The notes under the pieces are model-generated. The model was given only the letters and a program-made list of their open reading frames with translations. It searched no databases and was not told the origin of the DNA. From Corynebacterium mucifaciens (GTDB lineage Bacteria > Actinomycetota > Actinomycetes > Mycobacteriales > Mycobacteriaceae), in assembly GCF_012396315.1 (NCBI RefSeq), contig NZ_JAAXPF010000003.1, positions 1 through 64,000 of the forward strand: a DNA stretch of 64,000 nt. The letters run 5' to 3'. Shown here in pieces: positions 1 through 8,113 of the stretch (position 1 is the stretch's first letter; every line of letters begins with the position of its first letter). Made by a program: the position numbers and the translations under genes.

Positions 1-79
1 ACACCGCCGCAGCGCTTAACCCGGACTCGTATAACTCAACCGCCTCACGGCGAAACTCATTGCTGAACTTGTAACCCAT
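1..79 (-). CDS. IS3-family transposase OrfA, N-terminal fragment (runs off the window)
   Basis: Reading leftward from an ATG at 79 gives MGYKFSNEFRREAVELY followed by ESGLSAAAV, the typical start of an IS3-type OrfA helix-turn-helix protein (HTH_Tnp_1). It binds IS ends as part of the OrfAB transposase. Only 26 codons lie inside the window, so it is partial, and whether the rest is intact cannot be seen. It points away from the convergently oriented 3' end region of dnaE2 nearby. Confidence 0.7.
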   Translation of the reverse strand, partial: MGYKFSNEFRREAVELYESGLSAAAV

Positions 80-122
80 TCAAGGCCTTCCCGCCCCAAA
101 GTGGTCCAACTAAATGTCCGCA
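80..122. mobile_element. Probable IS3-type element end (upstream of orfA)
   Basis: The 43 bases ahead of the OrfA start contain, on the minus strand, TGCGGACATTTAGTTGGACC followed by ACTTTGGGG, which looks like an IS3-family terminal inverted repeat: a TG terminus with a GGACATTTAGTTGGACC core. The element edge is put at about 122. The opposite end and any target duplication lie outside the window, so this is inferred. Confidence 0.45.
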
Positions 123-204
123 GTCCCCACCGCCCTGGATCTCTCGAGAAGTAAGCGTGTAGAAGTAAGCATCCTCGGTTAGGCACCTCGGGCCCACGCG
201 CCCA

Positions 205-3200
205 TCACCGGAAATCCCGGGACCCGCGCGAGAGCAGCTCCCCCATCGCCAGCGGCTCCAACCGGTCCGCCACCACGGACACCGCCCCGGAGGCGTTTTG
301 CACGATCCCGCGCACCACCAGCGCCTTGGCGGTGCGGGCCAACACGCGCTGCTTGTTCCACAACCCGACGGAGATGACGATGTTGATCAGCCCGGTCTCG
401 TCCTCCATCCCCAAAAAGGTCACCCCACCTGCGGTGGCCGGGTGCTGGCGGTGCGTGATCACGCCGGCCACGCGCACGCGGGTGCCGTCCTCCACCCCGT
501 GCAACAGCTCGGACGCCGGCACCACGCCCTGCTCCGACAGCGCAGCACGCACCATCTCCACCGGCATGAGCCCGGGTGTGACCCCGGTGGCCACCACGTC
601 CGCGGCCATGAGCTCGAACGGGTTCATCCCGGGCAGCGACGGCGCCACAACCGACGACAGTCCGGGCAGCATCCCGTCACGCTCTGTGGCCGCCACGCCC
701 GCCTGCCACAGCGCCTGCCTACGCGTCACCCCGAAGCAATCCAGCGCCCCCGCCCGGGCCAGGGCCTCCACGTGCTCCACGGACAGATCAGCCCGGCGCG
801 CCAGGTCCGCGATCCCGTGGAAAGGCGCGGAAGCCTCGATCCGGTCCGCCGCGTCCGAGCCCAAACCCCGCACCAGGTTCAACCCCACCCGGATCGTGGA
901 GGAATCCACGCACCGGGCCTCCCTCCCGGAGTTATTCACGCACACCGGCAGCACCTCTACCCCGTGCCGGCGAGCGTCCTGGATCAGCGACTGCGGGGAG
1001 TAAAACCCCATCGGCTGCGCGCGCAACAGTCCCACGCAGAACTCCGCCGGGTAGTGGCGCTTAAACCACGCGGAGAAGTACACCAGCGAGGCAAAGGACT
1101 GCGAGTGCGACTCCGGGAACCCGTAGGCGGCAAACGCCACGATCTTCTGCCACAACCGCTCGGCCACGTCCTCCCCGATCTCGTTAGTGCGCCAGCACCC
1201 TTCGAAGAAGCGCGACTTCAACGCGGCCATTTTTGCCGGGGAGCGTTTGGAGCCCATGGCTCGTCGTAAAGCATCCGCCTCGCGACCGGAAAAGCCGGCC
1301 GCATCCACGCAGATCTGCATGAGCTGCTCCTGGAACAGCGGGATGCCCAGCGTTTTGCCCAGGGACTTTTCAAGCACCGGGTGGTCGAAGGTGACCGGCT
1401 CCAGCCCGTCGCGCCGGCGCAGGTACGGGTGCACCGAGCCGCCCTGGATCGGGCCCGGGCGGATCAGCGCCACCTCCACCACCAGGTCGAAGAACCGCCG
1501 CGGCTTCAACCGCGGCAAGGTGCCCATCTGCGCGCGCGACTCCACCTGGAACACGCCCACGGAGTCGGCGCGGCAGAGCATGTCGTACACGCGCGCGTCG
1601 TCAAGCGGCAGCTCCCACAGGTGCACCGTGCGGCCGGTGGTCTCCTCCACCAGGTCCACCATGTGGTGCAGCGCCTCGAGCATGCCCAGGCCGAGCAGGT
1701 CGAACTTGACCAGGCCGGCGGAGGCGCAGTCGTCCTTGTCCCACTGCACCACCGAGCGGTTTTCCATCCGCGCCCACTCCACGGGCACCACGTCCGCGAT
1801 CGGGCGGTCGCAGATGACCATGCCGCCGGAGTGGATGCCAAGGTGGCGCGGCTGTCCCTTGAACTGCGCCGCCAGCTTCTCGACGGCCTCCGGCACCTCC
1901 GTCATCCCCTTCGCCCAACTATCGGCCGCGCCCTGTGCGAACCCCAGGGCACGCGCCGCGTCGCGCACCGCGCCCTTGGTGCGGTAGGTGATCACGTTGG
2001 CCACCTGCGCCGCGTTGTCGCGCCCGTAGGTGTCGTAGACGTACTGGATCACCTCCTCGCGCCGCCCGGATTCAATGTCCAGGTCGATGTCGGGCGGGCC
2101 GTCGCGGTCCGGGGAAAGGAAACGCTCAAACAGCAGCCCCGCCTCGATCGGCTCCACGTTGGTGATACCCAGCGCGAAACACACCGCCGAGTTCGCCGCT
2201 GAGCCCCGCCCCTGGCACATGATGTTCTCCCGCGCGCAGAAATCCACCAGGTTGTAGATGATGAGGAAGTAGCCGGGGAAGTTCAGCTCCTCAATCACCT
2301 CCAGCTCGTAGCGGATCTGGGCCATCGCTTTCCGACGCACCTCCGGCGAGCGAGCCGCATACCGAAATTCCGCACTCGCCAGCGTGAGATTTCGCAGGTG
2401 GTCCATTTCGCTGCGCCCGTCCGGCGTGGCGTAGCGCGGCAACTCCGGCGCGACCAGGTCGAGCGTGAACGCGCACTCTCGGGCAAGCTCCACGCTGTAG
2501 GCCAGCTTCTCGTCGCAGCCGGGGCACATGCGTTGGAGCTGGTCGCCGGAGCGCAGCCAATTCGCCCCCATCGGGTGCAAATCCCCGTGCGCCCGGGAGA
2601 GGGACTCGCGCCGGGCCAGCGCCCGCTTCGCCGCCGCCAGCCTGGCCTGGTCGCGGGTGGCCGCGGCAGGAGCCGCCGTGACGATGGCGGGCAGTTTCGC
2701 TGCGTGTGTGTCTAACGCCGCGTGCCGGTCCGCGTCCTCCGGCGTCATGGAGACCTCATACTCCAGCACCACATTGCCCGCACCGAACGCCTCGACCACG
2801 TGGTCGATTTCCTCTGCCCACTGCCAGCCGGCGAGTACGACGCAGGTGCCGCCCAGCTGGTCCCCGATGAGCTCCAGCGGCGGGTAGGCCACCTTGTCTT
2901 TCTCGCGGGTAGCCATGTTCGCGTCCGCCATCAGGTGGGAAAGACGCTTGTACCCCTCGGGCCCACGGGCAATGACGGGCAGCACCTTCTCCCCCAGCGT
3001 CAGCTCCGCCCCGAAGACGGTGCTCAGGCCCGCCGCGGCCGCTGCCTCCGCGAACTTCACGGCGCCGTAAAACCCGTCCCGGTCCAGCAGGCCAACCGCG
3101 TCCAGACCCAGCTCAACGGCCCGCGCGACCAGATCCTCCGGCTCGCTCGCCCCGCCGAGGAAGCTGTAGGAGCTCACTGCGTGCAGTTCCGCGAACGGGA

Positions 3201-3381
3201 CCGTCGTTACGCCGCGCGCAGGCGGCGGTACGGCTGCCCCGCCCGACTCGGACCCCTGACCGTACGCCGCGCCGGCCGGTGTGCCGGTGTGCCCGACCGG
3301 CACCGGCTCCGGGCCCGGCCGCCCGGAGAGGATGCGCTCGAGCCGCGACCACGACAGCGGCGCCCCCCCATTGAATCTCAT
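205..3381 (-). CDS. dnaE2: Error-prone DNA polymerase III alpha subunit DnaE2 (ImuC)
   Basis: Catalytic polymerase of the SOS mutasome, doing translesion synthesis and damage-induced mutagenesis together with ImuA' and ImuB (encoded at 9750-12040). The 1058-residue length fits DnaE2. The N-terminal PHP domain is degenerate: the LHVHS metal motif reads LHAVS near residue 65. The palm signature PDIDLDIESG, with the catalytic aspartates, lies near residue 430. An OB-fold (RVRVAGVITHRQH...GLINIVI) follows near residue 980, and the protein ends SRGSRDFR. The start MRFNGGAPLSWSRLERILSG matches the usual DnaE2 beginning. A -10 hexamer 7 nt upstream predicts a leaderless transcript, and a LexA box lies just beyond. 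Its partner genes are about 6.4 kb away rather than adjacent. Confidence 0.95.
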   Translation of the reverse strand: MRFNGGAPLSWSRLERILSGRPGPEPVPVGHTGTPAGAAYGQGSESGGAAVPPPARGVTTVPFAELHAVSSYSFLGGASEPEDLVARAVELGLDAVGLLDRDGFYGAVKFAEAAAAAGLSTVFGAELTLGEKVLPVIARGPEGYKRLSHLMADANMATREKDKVAYPPLELIGDQLGGTCVVLAGWQWAEEIDHVVEAFGAGNVVLEYEVSMTPEDADRHAALDTHAAKLPAIVTAAPAAATRDQARLAAAKRALARRESLSRAHGDLHPMGANWLRSGDQLQRMCPGCDEKLAYSVELARECAFTLDLVAPELPRYATPDGRSEMDHLRNLTLASAEFRYAARSPEVRRKAMAQIRYELEVIEELNFPGYFLIIYNLVDFCARENIMCQGRGSAANSAVCFALGITNVEPIEAGLLFERFLSPDRDGPPDIDLDIESGRREEVIQYVYDTYGRDNAAQVANVITYRTKGAVRDAARALGFAQGAADSWAKGMTEVPEAVEKLAAQFKGQPRHLGIHSGGMVICDRPIADVVPVEWARMENRSVVQWDKDDCASAGLVKFDLLGLGMLEALHHMVDLVEETTGRTVHLWELPLDDARVYDMLCRADSVGVFQVESRAQMGTLPRLKPRRFFDLVVEVALIRPGPIQGGSVHPYLRRRDGLEPVTFDHPVLEKSLGKTLGIPLFQEQLMQICVDAAGFSGREADALRRAMGSKRSPAKMAALKSRFFEGCWRTNEIGEDVAERLWQKIVAFAAYGFPESHSQSFASLVYFSAWFKRHYPAEFCVGLLRAQPMGFYSPQSLIQDARRHGVEVLPVCVNNSGREARCVDSSTIRVGLNLVRGLGSDAADRIEASAPFHGIADLARRADLSVEHVEALARAGALDCFGVTRRQALWQAGVAATERDGMLPGLSSVVAPSLPGMNPFELMAADVVATGVTPGLMPVEMVRAALSEQGVVPASELLHGVEDGTRVRVAGVITHRQHPATAGGVTFLGMEDETGLINIVISVGLWNKQRVLARTAKALVVRGIVQNASGAVSVVADRLEPLAMGELLSRGSRDFR

Positions 3382-3388
3382 GCCGGGA

Positions 3389-3394
3389 ACGCTA
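3389..3394 (-). promoter_or_regulatory. dnaE2 -10 hexamer (leaderless start)
   Basis: TAGCGT on the minus strand fits TAnnnT and ends 7 nt before the dnaE2 ATG at 3381, so transcription should start at or next to the A of ATG. No Shine-Dalgarno is present, consistent with a leaderless mRNA. Confidence 0.5.
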
Positions 3395-3401
3395 CCACGG
3401 T

Positions 3402-3417
3402 TCGAAAATGTGTACTA
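3402..3417. promoter_or_regulatory. LexA (SOS) box of dnaE2
   Basis: TCGAAAATGTGTACTA matches the corynebacterial SOS box TCGAA(C/A)A-NN-TGTTCGA at 12 of 14 informative positions. It lies 21-36 bp upstream of the dnaE2 start and just beyond the -10, where LexA would block RNA polymerase. SOS control of dnaE2 is established in mycobacteria; the site here is read from sequence only. Confidence 0.7.
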
Positions 3418-3464
3418 ACGGCAACGGTAGTCAGCTGGCACGATCCGGCCCCCATCCGCCAAAA

Positions 3465-3525
3465 CCAGCTACCTAGACCCAGCTATTCGGCCCTCAGGGC
3501 GCGATAGCTGGGTCCTACCAGCTGG
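3465..3525. repeat. 61-nt nested inverted repeat between dnaE2 and metQ
   Basis: The outer arms CCAGCT/AGCTGG and the perfect 11-bp arms GACCCAGCTAT (3476-3486) and ATAGCTGGGTC (3504-3514) enclose a small inner stem GCCCT/AGGGC. On the minus strand the structure is followed by TTTT. It sits between two divergent genes, so it is not a 3' terminator of either. It could stop antisense transcription, form a small RNA, or be a dispersed repeat. No known riboswitch fold was recognised. Confidence 0.6.
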
Positions 3526-3600
3526 ATCCGGGAGGGAAACCGGGCGCCCGGCCCGATCTACCGCGGGGCAGACAGCTCAGTTGACGAGACACACAGAAAA

Positions 3601-3616
3601 TAGACTAAGCGGTACA
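3601..3616. promoter_or_regulatory. Probable McbR operator of the met importer operon
   Basis: TAGAC-TAAGCG-GTACA matches the C. glutamicum McbR operator TAGAC-N6-GTCTA with two mismatches in the right half. It lies 55 bp upstream of the first metQ start, in the expected promoter zone. McbR is the TetR-type repressor of methionine and cysteine genes, so methionine repression of metQQNI is likely. Confidence 0.55.
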
Positions 3617-3670
3617 TCGGGTGCTAAATTCTCACCCGTCATACATTTCCCATGCACAAGGAGACCCCCA

Positions 3671-4558
3671 ATGCGTATCAAGCGCACCCTCGCAACCGTC
3701 GCGGCGGCCGCACTGGCCACGACCGGCCTGGTCGCCTGCTCCAACGAATCCGACGACACCGCCGATAACGCGGCAGGCAACAACGGCGACAACGTCACCG
3801 TCAAGATCGGCACCACCGAGGCCGACCAGGAAGCATGGCGCGTGTTCAAGGACCTCGCCGCGGACAACGGCATCGACCTGGACATCGTGCAGTTCTCCGA
3901 CTACTCCCCGGTCAATGAGGCGCTGGCGCAGGGCGAGCTGGACGTGAACAAGTTCCAGCACATCAAGTACCTGGCCGCCTACAACCAGTCCTCCGGCAAC
4001 GACCTGCGCGTGGTCGGCTCCACCGAGATTGTGCCGCTGGCGCTGTTCTGGAAGGACCACGACTCCGTCGACGGCATCGAGGGGGAGTCCGTCGCCATCC
4101 CGAACGACCCGTCCAACCAGGGCCGCGCCATCAACGTGCTGGTCCAGGCTGGCCTGCTCACCCTGAACGACAACGTCGCGGACGAGCTGGCGCCGACCCC
4201 GGCCGAGATCGACCAGGACGCCTCCAAGGTCACCGTCACCCCGATCGACGCGTCCCAGACCCCGAACGCCTACAACGAGGGCAAGCCGGCCATCATCAAC
4301 AACACCTGGCTGGACCGCGCGGGCATCGAGCCGAGCCTGGCCGTCTTCCAGGACGACCCGGAATCCGCAGAGGCAGAGCCGTACATCAACGTCTTCGCCG
4401 CACAGGCGGACCGCATCGACGACGAGACGCTGAACAAGCTGGTCGAGCTGTGGCAGACCCCGGAGGTCGAGGAGGCCGTGGCGAAGGATTCCAAGGGCAC
4501 CTCCGTGCCGGTCTACCGCGAGAAGTCCGAGCTCAACGACATCCTCGACCGCCTGTAG
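3671..4558 (+). CDS. metQ: Methionine ABC transporter substrate-binding lipoprotein MetQ (copy 1)
   Basis: Captures methionine outside the membrane and delivers it to the MetN/MetI importer. The 295-residue protein starts MRIKRTLATVAAAALATTG and has the lipobox LVAC at about residues 20-23, so it is lipid-anchored. NlpA/MetQ-family features include the segments SDYSPVNEALAQGELDVN and VAIPNDPSNQGRAI. The ATG at 3671 has AAGGAGA 6 nt upstream; the open frame extends further 5' but has no leader there. It is first in metQ-metQ-metN-metI. The copy downstream has the same length and many identical segments, so a tandem duplication is clear. The two may differ in ligand preference (for example methionine isomers or sulfoxide), which the sequence does not show. 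Confidence 0.92.
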   Translation: MRIKRTLATVAAAALATTGLVACSNESDDTADNAAGNNGDNVTVKIGTTEADQEAWRVFKDLAADNGIDLDIVQFSDYSPVNEALAQGELDVNKFQHIKYLAAYNQSSGNDLRVVGSTEIVPLALFWKDHDSVDGIEGESVAIPNDPSNQGRAINVLVQAGLLTLNDNVADELAPTPAEIDQDASKVTVTPIDASQTPNAYNEGKPAIINNTWLDRAGIEPSLAVFQDDPESAEAEPYINVFAAQADRIDDETLNKLVELWQTPEVEEAVAKDSKGTSVPVYREKSELNDILDRL

Positions 4559-4584
4559 AACAAGAACTAGCAGAACAAGAACTA
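4557..4584 (+). repeat. 13-bp direct repeat between the two metQ genes
   Basis: AGAACAAGAACTA occurs at 4557-4569 and again at 4572-4584. The first copy begins inside the stop codon of metQ copy 1 and the second ends next to the ribosome binding site of copy 2. It may be a scar of the duplication. Confidence 0.6.
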
Positions 4585-4597
4585 AAGGAGCACGCAC

Positions 4598-5485
4598 ATG
4601 CGTACCAACCGCGTGATCGCCGCCGCGGCGGCATCGCTCATCGCCGCCACCGGGCTGGTGGCCTGCTCGTCGGAGACGGACACGGCGTCGTCAAGCGACG
4701 GCGACACGGTGGCCGTGAAGATCGGCACCACCGACGCCGACCTGAAGGCGTGGAGCGTGTTCGCCGACGAGGCGCAGAAGGCCGGCATCGACCTGGACAT
4801 CGTGCGCTTCACCGAGTACCCCCAGGTCAACCCGGCGCAGTCCGTGGGCCAGATTGAGATCTCGAAGTTCCAGACCATCAACTACCAGGCCCAGTACAAC
4901 GCCACCTCCGGCGAGGACCTGCGCATCATCGGCTCCGGCGAGATCAACGTCCTCGGTCTGTTCTGGAAGGACCACGACTCGCTCGACGGCATCGAGGGCC
5001 AGGAAGTGGCAATCCCGAACGACCCGTCCAACCAGGGCCGCGCCATCAACGTGCTGGTCCAGGCAGGGCTGTTGACGCTGCGTGACGGCGCCCCGACGCT
5101 GACCCCCACCCCGGCCGACATCGACAAGGACGCGTCGAAGGTGGAGGTCGTGGCCGTGGATGCCTCCCAGACGCCGAACGCGTACAACGAGGGCCGCCCG
5201 GCCATCATCAACAACAACTGGCTGCAGCGCGCCGGCATCGACCCGGCGACCTCCGTGGCCGCGGACGACCCGAACTCGGAGCTGGCGGAGCCGTACATCA
5301 ACGTCTTCACCGTCTCCGGCGACGACCTGGACAACGAGACGTACGAGAAGCTCGTGGACGTCTGGCAGTCCCCGGAAGTCACCGCAGCCTTGGACGAGGA
5401 CTCCAACGGCACCGCCGTGCAGGTCCAGCGCTCGAAGGAGGACCTCAACGAGATCCTCGACCGCCTCGTGGAGGAGTACAAGTAA
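4598..5485 (+). CDS. metQ: Methionine ABC transporter substrate-binding lipoprotein MetQ (copy 2)
   Basis: Second MetQ/NlpA-type lipoprotein, again 295 residues, starting MRTNRVIAAAAASLIAATG with lipobox LVAC. It shares the core segments KIGTTDADLKAW, FWKDHDSLDGIEG, VAIPNDPSNQGRAINVLVQAG and the C-terminal EILDRL with copy 1, so the pair arose by tandem duplication. The start has AAAGGAG 7 nt upstream. Its stop codon abuts the metN start without any gap, which implies translational coupling to the ATPase. Either copy, or both, could serve the single MetNI permease. Confidence 0.92.
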   Translation: MRTNRVIAAAAASLIAATGLVACSSETDTASSSDGDTVAVKIGTTDADLKAWSVFADEAQKAGIDLDIVRFTEYPQVNPAQSVGQIEISKFQTINYQAQYNATSGEDLRIIGSGEINVLGLFWKDHDSLDGIEGQEVAIPNDPSNQGRAINVLVQAGLLTLRDGAPTLTPTPADIDKDASKVEVVAVDASQTPNAYNEGRPAIINNNWLQRAGIDPATSVAADDPNSELAEPYINVFTVSGDDLDNETYEKLVDVWQSPEVTAALDEDSNGTAVQVQRSKEDLNEILDRLVEEYK

Positions 5486-6514
5486 ATGGCCAACACCGGC
5501 ACCCGGATTGAGTTCCGGAACGTCTCCAAGGTCTTCAAAACCAAAGACCGCGAGGTCACAGCCGTCGACGACGTCACCCTGACCGTCGAGCCGGGCGAGA
5601 TTCTCGGCGTGATCGGCTACTCGGGTGCCGGCAAGTCCACGCTTGTCCGCCTCATCAACGGCCTAGACATGCCCACGTCGGGCGAGCTGCTGCTCGACGG
5701 CACCGACGTCGTCGGCATGCCCGAGCGCAAACTACGCGAGATCCGCCGCAACGTCGGCATGATCTTCCAGCAGTTCAACCTCTTTTCCTCCCGCACCGCC
5801 GCGGGCAACATCGAGTACCCGCTCAAGCTCGCCGGCGTGGACAAGAAGGAACGCGAGCGCCGCGTTGCCGAGCTGCTCGACTTTGTCGGCTTGGGCGAGC
5901 GCGGCGAGAACTACCCGGAGCAGCTCTCCGGCGGCCAGAAGCAGCGCGTGGGCATCGCCCGCGCCTTGGCCACCAACCCCTCGCTCCTGCTTGCCGACGA
6001 GGCCACCTCCGCCCTGGACCCCGAGACCACCCAAGAGGTGCTCAGCGTGCTGCGCCGCGTCAACGAGGAACTGGGCATCACCATCGTGGTGATCACGCAC
6101 GAGATGGACGTCATCCGCGCCATCGCCGACAAGGTCGCCGTGATGGAGAACGGGAAAGTGGTGGAGTACGGCAGCGTCTACGACGTGTTTGCCAACCCGC
6201 AGACAGCAGTCGCCCAGCGCTTCGCCGCCACCAGCCTGCGCAACCGCCCGGACGAGGTGGAAACGCAGGAGCTGCTGGCAAAGCCCGGCCGCCTGTTCAC
6301 CGTGGACCTCACCGAGGACTCCGGGTTCTTCGGCGCGGCGGAGCAGGCCCGTGAGCGCGGCGTGGCGGTGGAGCCGGTGCACGCCGGCATCACCACCCTC
6401 CAGGAGCGCTCCTTCGGCAAAATGACCGTCCGCCTCAACGGCGACAACACCGCCATCGACGAGTTCTTGGCCACCCTCCAGCGCAACACCGAGATTGAGG
6501 AGATCACCCGATGA
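5486..6514 (+). CDS. metN: Methionine ABC transporter ATP-binding protein MetN
   Basis: Energises methionine import. It has a Walker A GYSGAGKST near residue 45, Q-loop QQFNLF, signature LSGGQKQR near residue 148, Walker B LLLADEAT, and switch His in VITHEMD. The C-terminal part (from about residue 260) is the NIL regulatory domain that binds methionine and gives transinhibition in characterised MetN proteins. 342 residues is the normal MetN length. The ATG follows the metQ copy 2 stop directly, and the gene overlaps metI by 4 bp (ATGA). Confidence 0.95.
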   Translation: MANTGTRIEFRNVSKVFKTKDREVTAVDDVTLTVEPGEILGVIGYSGAGKSTLVRLINGLDMPTSGELLLDGTDVVGMPERKLREIRRNVGMIFQQFNLFSSRTAAGNIEYPLKLAGVDKKERERRVAELLDFVGLGERGENYPEQLSGGQKQRVGIARALATNPSLLLADEATSALDPETTQEVLSVLRRVNEELGITIVVITHEMDVIRAIADKVAVMENGKVVEYGSVYDVFANPQTAVAQRFAATSLRNRPDEVETQELLAKPGRLFTVDLTEDSGFFGAAEQARERGVAVEPVHAGITTLQERSFGKMTVRLNGDNTAIDEFLATLQRNTEIEEITR

Positions 6515-7221
6515 ACCCGACGAACCCGATGAATACTGGCGTAACCGAGTACCTGCTCGCAGAGCCGAACTGGGACACTCTCGGCCCCACCTTCGTCGAG
6601 GCTATCGGCGACACGCTGTGGATGGTGGCCATCACCATGGTCGTCGGCGGCTTCTTCGGCTTGCTGCTGGGCATCTTCCTGTACACCACCCGCTCGGGCG
6701 GGATCCTGCAGAACAAGGCGGTGTACACCATCATCAACGTGGCGGTGAACTTCTTCCGCCCCATCCCGTTCATCATCATGATCGCGATGCTCTACCCGCT
6801 GACCTTGCAGGTGGTCGGCACCACCATCGGTCGCGGCGCCGCCACGTTCGTGATGTGCTTCTCCGCCACCTTCACCGTGGCCCGCATTGTGGAGCAGAAC
6901 CTGGTGGCCATCGACCCTGGCGTCATCGAGGCCGCCCGCTCCATGGGCGCGAGCCCGTGGAAGATCATCACCTCGGTCATCCTGCCGGAGGCGCTGGGCC
7001 CGCTGATCCTGGGCTATACCTTCATCTTCATCGCCGTGATCGACATGTCCGCCATGGCCGGTTACATCGGCGGCGGCGGCGTGGGCGACTTCGCCATCGT
7101 GTACGGCTACCGCGCGTTCGAGCCCCAGGTCACCTGGGCCGCCGTGCTGGTGATCGTGGTGATCGTGCAGCTGGCGCAGTTCTTGGGCAACTGGCTGTCC
7201 AAGAAGGTCATGCGCCGGTAG
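6511..7221 (+). CDS. metI: Methionine ABC transporter permease MetI
   Basis: Membrane channel of the MetNIQ importer. It has about five hydrophobic segments and the binding-protein-dependent permease EAA loop (VIEAARSMGASPWKIITSVILPEALG), which docks on MetN. The 236-residue length fits the family. The chosen ATG overlaps the metN stop by 4 bp and has GAGGAG upstream; an internal Met at 6529 is an alternative start. It closes the metQQNI operon. The next gene, a HAD phosphatase, begins 11 bp on with no clear leader of its own. Confidence 0.94.
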   Translation: MNPTNPMNTGVTEYLLAEPNWDTLGPTFVEAIGDTLWMVAITMVVGGFFGLLLGIFLYTTRSGGILQNKAVYTIINVAVNFFRPIPFIIMIAMLYPLTLQVVGTTIGRGAATFVMCFSATFTVARIVEQNLVAIDPGVIEAARSMGASPWKIITSVILPEALGPLILGYTFIFIAVIDMSAMAGYIGGGGVGDFAIVYGYRAFEPQVTWAAVLVIVVIVQLAQFLGNWLSKKVMRR

Positions 7222-7232
7222 GTTTGGGTGCC

Positions 7233-8003
7233 ATGAAGGTTGCGGCGTTCGACTTCGATGGCACTCTCCACCACCCTCCCCACGGGTTCCGCGAGGAGGA
7301 CATCGCCGCAATAGATGCCTGGCGCGCTGCCGGGCATCTCGCCATTTCTGCCACCGGCCGCTCCCGCACCGCGCTCGCGCACGGCATGCGCGGCAGCAGC
7401 CTCGCCTTCGACTACCAGGTCCTGTCCAACGGCGGCTCCGCCACCGACGGCGCGAACGAGAAGCTCATCTTCGGCCACGAAGTATCCGGCGACGTCTTGC
7501 GCGCCGCGCTGGACGCCTTCGGTTCCCGCGGGGGTCTGGCCATCTTCGGCACTACCCTGGGTCGCGTCGACGGCGTCTTCGCCAACAACACAGGTATTTC
7601 GCACGATTTCACGGCCCACTTCCAGCCCATGACGCGCGCCGACATCCCCGACCACCACTTCGCCGTCGTGCCCATCTGGGTGCCCGGGGATACGCAGCTG
7701 CGTGCGGAGGTCGTCGCTTGGGCGTTGGAGCTCGGCGGCGTGGAGGTCGCGCAGAACCAGGACTACATCGACCTCATGGCGCCGGGGCGTTCCAAGGGCG
7801 CAGGCATCACGCAGCTTCTCGACGAGCTCCGCCTCCCCCGCGAATCCGTCCAGCTCTACACGTTCGGCGACTCCTGGAACGACCTGCCCATGCACGCGAT
7901 CGCAGACGTCTCCCACAGCTTCCCCCACTCCCCCGAGGAGGTCCGCACCGCCACAGACCACGTCATCGGCGCCGTGTCCGACGTACTCGGCGAGTACGTG
8001 TAG
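7233..8003 (+). CDS. HAD-superfamily phosphatase, Cof/YidA type
   Basis: 256-residue haloacid-dehalogenase hydrolase. Motif I is DFDGTL at residues 7-12 (nucleophile and acid Asp), motif II is the Thr/Ser region SATGRSRTAL, and motif III/IV is the K-rich GRSKGAGI followed by FGDSWNDLPM near residue 210. The large cap inserted between motifs II and III identifies the Cof subfamily (IIB), whose members dephosphorylate sugar phosphates and nucleotides such as FMN or PLP. The substrate cannot be told from sequence. It starts 11 bp after metI and may be read through from that operon. Confidence 0.85.
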   Translation: MKVAAFDFDGTLHHPPHGFREEDIAAIDAWRAAGHLAISATGRSRTALAHGMRGSSLAFDYQVLSNGGSATDGANEKLIFGHEVSGDVLRAALDAFGSRGGLAIFGTTLGRVDGVFANNTGISHDFTAHFQPMTRADIPDHHFAVVPIWVPGDTQLRAEVVAWALELGGVEVAQNQDYIDLMAPGRSKGAGITQLLDELRLPRESVQLYTFGDSWNDLPMHAIADVSHSFPHSPEEVRTATDHVIGAVSDVLGEYV

Positions 8004-8010
8004 CGCTCCA

Positions 8011-8051
8011 CGGATCGTCTAGCGGCCGTCGTGGCGCCACTAGACGATCCG
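8011..8051. terminator. Bidirectional hairpin between convergent genes
   Basis: CGGATCGTCTAG (8011-8022) pairs perfectly with CTAGACGATCCG (8040-8051) around a 17-nt loop. It lies between the convergent HAD and sucrase/ferredoxin-like genes. It has no T-run, so it may stop transcription weakly or only protect 3' ends. The octamer ATCGTCTAG recurs at 8109-8117. Confidence 0.5.
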
Positions 8052-8113
8052 CCCGCGACGCGCACATTTCCCCAGGTGATGTTGGAAGTGATTGTCAGTA
8101 ATACGCAAATCGT

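Noticed and set aside
3526-3670. SAM/S-box-type riboswitch upstream of metQ
   Set aside because: No recognisable conserved core; the McbR-like box is a better explanation for methionine control.
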